Positions 21,272 to 24,361 of a DNA stretch of 24,361 bases are shown here, piece after piece. The stretch spans positions 1-24,361 of the forward strand of contig CARAIG010000033.1 of the NCBI GenBank assembly GCA_948938605.1, in the 5' to 3' direction. The stretch comes from an uncultured Eubacteriales bacterium. Lineage in GTDB: Bacteria > Bacillota > Clostridia > Christensenellales > CAG-314. The translations under genes were made by a program, and so were the position numbers. Each line of letters opens with the position of its first letter. Position 1 is the first letter of the stretch. The notes under the pieces were generated by a model. It did no database searches. It saw only the letters and a list, made by a program, of their open reading frames with translations, and was not told where the DNA came from.

Positions 21272-21354
21272 AATTGCCGTTTTATCCGTTCAATATGTGA
21301 TAGCCACAGAACACCCGATTGAACTACGGTTATTGCAGGTGGGTGGGGGTAATT

Positions 21355-21750
21355 ATGAAACTTAAAGTCGTATCTGTAATAATCTTGATTGCAGTTTGCT
21401 GTATGTGCTTTGTAGGTTGCTGCGCAAAACGTTTGCAATTAAATGAAAACAGCAGTGCTAAATTGGAATACTCTTGTCCCGACGAAAGTAAAAACTTTAA
21501 TTTAAATTTAGACGGCGAAAATTCGGAAAAATTAATTAAAGAATTAAACAAAATTACGTATGCGGAAGTTGGTGACGATATTGTATTCGAACCGTCTTAC
21601 GACAGTTTGCTTATTACGGCAGGGCAAAATAAAATTGCTTTGTACGATGTTAATGCAACACTAAGCAACGGCGGATTTTTTACTTACAACGGGCAGTTGT
21701 GTAAAACGGACGGCAGTTTTGCGTTTTTGCGCGATTATATCGAAATATAA
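21355..21750 (+). CDS. Small lipoprotein of unknown function
   Basis: 131 residues with a lipoprotein signal: MKLK, a hydrophobic stretch, and the lipobox FVGC with Cys22. The mature part (about 110 residues) is polar, with LDGENSEKLIKELNKITYAEV and the C-terminal NGQLCKTDGSFAFLRDYI. I do not recognise a family. ATG 21355 follows a G-rich tract, GGTGGGTGGGGG (21338-21349 region), that serves as ribosome binding site; the longer frame starting at 21319 would place that tract inside the gene. A terminator follows. Confidence 0.8.
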   Translation: MKLKVVSVIILIAVCCMCFVGCCAKRLQLNENSSAKLEYSCPDESKNFNLNLDGENSEKLIKELNKITYAEVGDDIVFEPSYDSLLITAGQNKIALYDVNATLSNGGFFTYNGQLCKTDGSFAFLRDYIEI

Positions 21751-21765
21751 AATTAATTTGTTTTA

Positions 21766-21807
21766 ATATGCAAAGAGCGGATATTTTAAATCCGCTCTTT
21801 TGCATAT
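21766..21807. terminator. Bidirectional terminator between lipoprotein gene and upp
   Basis: ATATGCAAAGAGCGGAT (21766-21782) pairs with ATCCGCTCTTTTGCATAT (21790-21807) with one bulged T and a 7-nt loop. The genes on either side converge, so it can serve both. Confidence 0.85.
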
Positions 21808-21843
21808 ATTTGTTTTAAGTTTTAAAGTGTAGCCGTATTTGTC

Positions 21844-22473
21844 TTATTTTGTGCCGAACAGTCTGTCGCCGGCGTCGCCCAAGCCGGGCAAAATGTAACT
21901 TTTGTCGTTAAGTTGTCTGTCGCGTACGGCGCAGTAAATTTGTATATCGGGGTGCGCTTTGTGCAATGCTTCTATTCCTTCGGGTGCGGCAATTATGTGC
22001 ATACATTTAATGTGTTTTGCGCCTTTCTTTTTAAGTAAATCGACAGCGGCAATGGCACTTCCGCCAGTTGCAAGCATCGGATCTAACAAAATGCAAATTT
22101 TATTTTCGATTCCTTGCGGCAGTTTGCAGTAGTATTCGGTGGGCAAGCAAGTTTCTTCGTCGCGGTACATACCTATGTGACCGACTTTGGCAGTGGGGAA
22201 CAGCGTATGCACGCCGTTAACCATTCCCAGTCCCGCGCGCAAAATAGGCACTATAACAATGCTGTTTTCCGCTATTACTTGTTGCGACGTCTTTTCAAGC
22301 GGGGTTTCCACGTCAACCGTTACGGTCGGCAAGTCCTTAAACGCTTCGTATGTAAGCAAGGTGGATATTTCTTCTACAAGCTCGCGGAACATTTTAGTGT
22401 TAGTGTTTTTGTCGCGCAGTTTTGCTACTTTGTGCGACATTAGCGGGTGATTGATTATTACAACATTGTCCAT
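21844..22473 (-). CDS. upp: Uracil phosphoribosyltransferase
   Basis: Salvages uracil: uracil plus PRPP gives UMP and pyrophosphate. The 209 residues are exactly the family's usual size. The PRPP-binding loop is DPMLATGGS (131-139), preceded by the strand ICILL. The VPILRAGLGMVNG block and the C-terminal PGLGDAGDRLFGTK (uracil-binding end) are standard. The ATG start (22471-22473, - strand) has AAGGGGG 8-14 nt upstream. It is a single-gene unit: its own promoter lies on the - strand, its terminator is shared with the converging lipoprotein gene, and it is divergent from the phosphoesterase gene. Confidence 0.97.
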   Translation of the reverse strand: MDNVVIINHPLMSHKVAKLRDKNTNTKMFRELVEEISTLLTYEAFKDLPTVTVDVETPLEKTSQQVIAENSIVIVPILRAGLGMVNGVHTLFPTAKVGHIGMYRDEETCLPTEYYCKLPQGIENKICILLDPMLATGGSAIAAVDLLKKKGAKHIKCMHIIAAPEGIEALHKAHPDIQIYCAVRDRQLNDKSYILPGLGDAGDRLFGTK

Positions 22474-22509
22474 ATTTTTTGCCCCCTTAATATTTTTATA
22501 TTGTTTTTA

Positions 22510-22538
22510 ATTGTACACTAATTATGCTATATTCGCAA
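22510..22538 (-). promoter_or_regulatory. Putative sigma-A promoter of upp
   Basis: On the - strand, TTGCGA (22533-22538), a 17-nt spacer and TACAAT (22510-22515), 36 nt before the upp start codon. Confidence 0.5.
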
Positions 22539-22564
22539 GCGGTTTGTATCAAAAATTTTAGTAC

Positions 22565-22594
22565 TTGACATTGCCCCTTAATTTAAGGTATAGT
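22565..22594 (+). promoter_or_regulatory. Sigma-A promoter of the phosphoesterase gene
   Basis: A perfect TTGACA (22565-22570), an 18-nt spacer and TATAGT (22589-22594). It leaves a leader of about 105 nt before ATG 22709, in which no clear structure was seen. Confidence 0.7.
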
Positions 22595-22708
22595 ATAGGC
22601 AAGTAAGTTTTCTTACAATATTTTAAATTCAATGGCGTAAATTAAATTGAATTTAATATATTTAGCAAACGCGCAAAGCAAGCGTACATTAGATAACGGT
22701 AGGTAATT

Positions 22709-24043
22709 ATGGCAAAAGTTAAAAGTAAACGTAAAAGAATAATCGCTTGGGCAATCGTCGGCGCAATTTTAGGAATTATTTTAATCGGCGTCGGTATACA
22801 CGGTATACGTTGGGCGGTACACAACAAAAAAGCCGACGTCTATGGCGAATACGAATTTAAAGGCGGACAGACGGAGTTTAATTTGGACTTGTTCCCGTCA
22901 ATCACCATTGACGAAAATGCCGAATCGGTTAAAATTATGCAAATTGCCGACCCGCAAATTAAGTTCGGCAGTTGGACTAGCGACGTCAAAACAATGGATT
23001 TGTTGGACCGTGCAATTAAAGCGGAACAGCCCGATATCTGCGTAGTAACGGGCGACCTTACATTATCGATATTTACTTACGACGCGTTTAAGTACTTTGC
23101 CGACTTTATGGAGCAACGCAAGCAGTATTGGGCGTTTGTGTACGGTAATCACGACAGTCAATTCGATTGCAGTAAGTATACGATACATCAATTGCTTACT
23201 AAGTACGAGTACTGCCTGTTCCAAAGGGGACCGTCTGATATCTACGGCGAAAGCAATTATCTGGTAAACGTATTTAAAGGTGAAAAAAAGGCGGAAAACC
23301 TTGCGTACAGTCTGGTAATGCTGGATTCGGGTATGTATCCCGAAGCGGAAAACGTAGCGTTGACCGATTGGGTGTACGACTGGATACATCAAGACCAAAT
23401 GGATTGGTACACGTGGGCAATTAAAGGATTGCAAAGCATAAACGGCAATATCCAAACGTCGATGTATTTCCACATTCCCGTCAAGGAATTTGCCAATATG
23501 TACTACCTTAACGAGCAGTCCAAGGGCAACGCAATCCCCGACAAAGTTGCCCAAAGTCTAGCGCAAGCGGGTATCGATACGTCGTTTATTAGTGACGTAA
23601 AGGGCGTAGTGCGCGAAAGCGACAAAAAGGATACGGAATTTGTATACGGCGACGACGGGTATACCGTTGGTATATTTTACCAGGGCAATGCCGAAGGAGT
23701 TACCGACCACCCCGACGTGTTTAAGTACATAAAGGAACTTGATTGCACTAAGGCTGTCTTTTGCGGACACGACCACGTCAACAACCTAAAAGGATACTAC
23801 GACGGCGTGTATTTAGGATACGGCTTATGCAGCGGTTACCACACTTATCCGTTTTTCGATCACGAATTTTTCTTAACAAAGTGGTTCGGTTTGTCCGATA
23901 AGGTGCTGTACAATGCCGACTTGTGGACGGACGAACAAGGCAACAAAATGGAAAAGGGCGTAACGGTAATAACTGTCGATATGACTAATGCCAACTACGG
24001 CGCATTAACGGTAAACGACAATCCAAGCAGTTTTTACAAATAA
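22709..24043 (+). CDS. Membrane-anchored calcineurin-like metallophosphoesterase
   Basis: 444 residues. A basic N-terminus (KVKSKRKR) and one hydrophobic helix (about 10-34) anchor a large extracytoplasmic catalytic domain. The five two-metal motifs are present: ADPQ (Asp81; Gln83 where the common form has His), GD (Asp116), GNHD (Asn147, His148, Asp149), FHIP (His255) and GHDH (His354, His356). The Asp-x-Gln variant is seen in other branches of the superfamily, so activity is still expected. There is a long insert between motifs III and IV and a C-terminal extension with GYGLCSGYHTYPFF. Substrate unknown. ATG 22709 has only a weak GGTAGGT upstream. It is transcribed divergently from upp and is a single-gene unit. 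Confidence 0.92.
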   Translation: MAKVKSKRKRIIAWAIVGAILGIILIGVGIHGIRWAVHNKKADVYGEYEFKGGQTEFNLDLFPSITIDENAESVKIMQIADPQIKFGSWTSDVKTMDLLDRAIKAEQPDICVVTGDLTLSIFTYDAFKYFADFMEQRKQYWAFVYGNHDSQFDCSKYTIHQLLTKYEYCLFQRGPSDIYGESNYLVNVFKGEKKAENLAYSLVMLDSGMYPEAENVALTDWVYDWIHQDQMDWYTWAIKGLQSINGNIQTSMYFHIPVKEFANMYYLNEQSKGNAIPDKVAQSLAQAGIDTSFISDVKGVVRESDKKDTEFVYGDDGYTVGIFYQGNAEGVTDHPDVFKYIKELDCTKAVFCGHDHVNNLKGYYDGVYLGYGLCSGYHTYPFFDHEFFLTKWFGLSDKVLYNADLWTDEQGNKMEKGVTVITVDMTNANYGALTVNDNPSSFYK

Positions 24044-24116
24044 AAACCCGCAACTAACCGTTTGGTTGAGTAAATTTACAACTTTCGGTTGATTTTTAAA
24101 AGCAAACTAAACAAAC

Positions 24117-24140
24117 GGTCGCTGTTAATTTACAGCGACC
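24117..24140. terminator. Terminator-like hairpin after the phosphoesterase gene
   Basis: GGTCGCTGT (24117-24125), a 6-nt loop and ACAGCGACC (24132-24140), followed by the moderately T-rich TGTTGTATT. It lies 74 nt after the stop codon. Confidence 0.6.
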
Positions 24141-24208
24141 TGTTGTATTATGTAACTGTAAGCAAAAGGTAAAATTGTCGCTTACAAATACATTTAAGGG
24201 GTAAAATT

Positions 24209-24361
24209 ATGATAAACGAAACATTCGGTCAACGCTTGCAACGCATACGCAAAAACGCCAATCTTACGCAAGAAGACGTTGCTACTAAACTAAACATAAC
24301 CGCCCAAGCGGTTTCCAAGTGGGAAAACGACGTGTCCGCTCCCGACATATCCGTCCTTGTC
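24209..24361 (+). CDS. XRE-family transcriptional regulator (5' end only)
   Basis: Open at the right edge; 51 residues are visible. The sequence MINETFGQRLQRIRKNANLT, then QEDVATKLNITAQAVSKWEN and DVSAPDISVL, is the standard Cro/C1 helix-turn-helix with the recognition helix AQAVSKWENDVSAPD. Firmicute proteins with this start often continue with a membrane or tetratricopeptide domain; that part is outside the window. ATG 24209 has AAGGGG at 24196-24201. It differs from the two short XRE regulators at 15194-15919, which lack the SKWEN motif. Confidence 0.92.
   Translation, partial: MINETFGQRLQRIRKNANLTQEDVATKLNITAQAVSKWENDVSAPDISVLV

Noticed and set aside
21338..21349. G-quadruplex before the small lipoprotein gene
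   Set aside because: Only three short G runs are present; the tract is adequately explained as a ribosome binding site.

Overview
The window reads as a chromosomal piece of an uncultured, probably gut-associated Clostridia-type Firmicute. This is inferred from gene content and order, not from any search: an Enterococcus-style V-type ATPase operon, a dnaG-rpoD-trmK-zinc ribbon cluster, upp, a lipoprotein serpin, a BspA-like leucine-rich repeat protein and small XRE regulators. Genes are mostly on the + strand, with good Shine-Dalgarno sites and several GTG or TTG starts. I see no rRNA, tRNA, CRISPR array, transposase or phage structural gene.

Layout. 1-180 is the end of a TSCPD-domain protein. 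470-1902 holds sua5 (tRNA t6A synthesis) and rpiB (pentose phosphate pathway). 2349-11961 is a complete V-type ATPase operon in the order F(H/G-like)-I-K-E-C-G(F)-A-B-[90-aa membrane protein]-D, the order of the Na+-pumping ntp operon of Enterococcus hirae. The rotor subunit keeps all five residues that bind Na+ in E. hirae NtpK. Three gaps in the operon (before ntpF, before ntpA, before ntpD) are filled with dispersed repeats. Two of them carry the same ~170-bp repeat, whose terminal hairpin abuts the ribosome binding site of ntpF and of ntpD. A clear terminator closes the operon at 11963-11996.

12026-16533 is the accessory part. It holds a cytoplasmic zinc-ribbon/BspA-like protein, a relic of a serpin 3' end, an intact lipoprotein serpin, and a tandemly duplicated module of a small XRE regulator divergent from a SLOG/DUF1273-like gene. 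In the first module copy the SLOG gene is reduced to a relic; in the second it carries two frameshifts.

16745-21271 is a housekeeping cluster: dnaG primase, the primary sigma factor, TrmK tRNA methyltransferase, a coiled-coil C4 zinc ribbon protein and a 70-aa protein. 21355-24361 holds a small lipoprotein, upp on the - strand, a membrane-anchored metallophosphoesterase divergent from upp, and the start of another XRE regulator. Terminators with clear hairpins lie at 15121-15156, 21766-21807 and 24117-24140.

The most interesting items are the predicted Na+ specificity and C-terminal tail of NtpK, the membrane protein gene behind a G9 tract inside the ATPase operon, the repeat hairpins at ATPase gene starts, the serpin relic, and the duplicated XRE/SLOG module.
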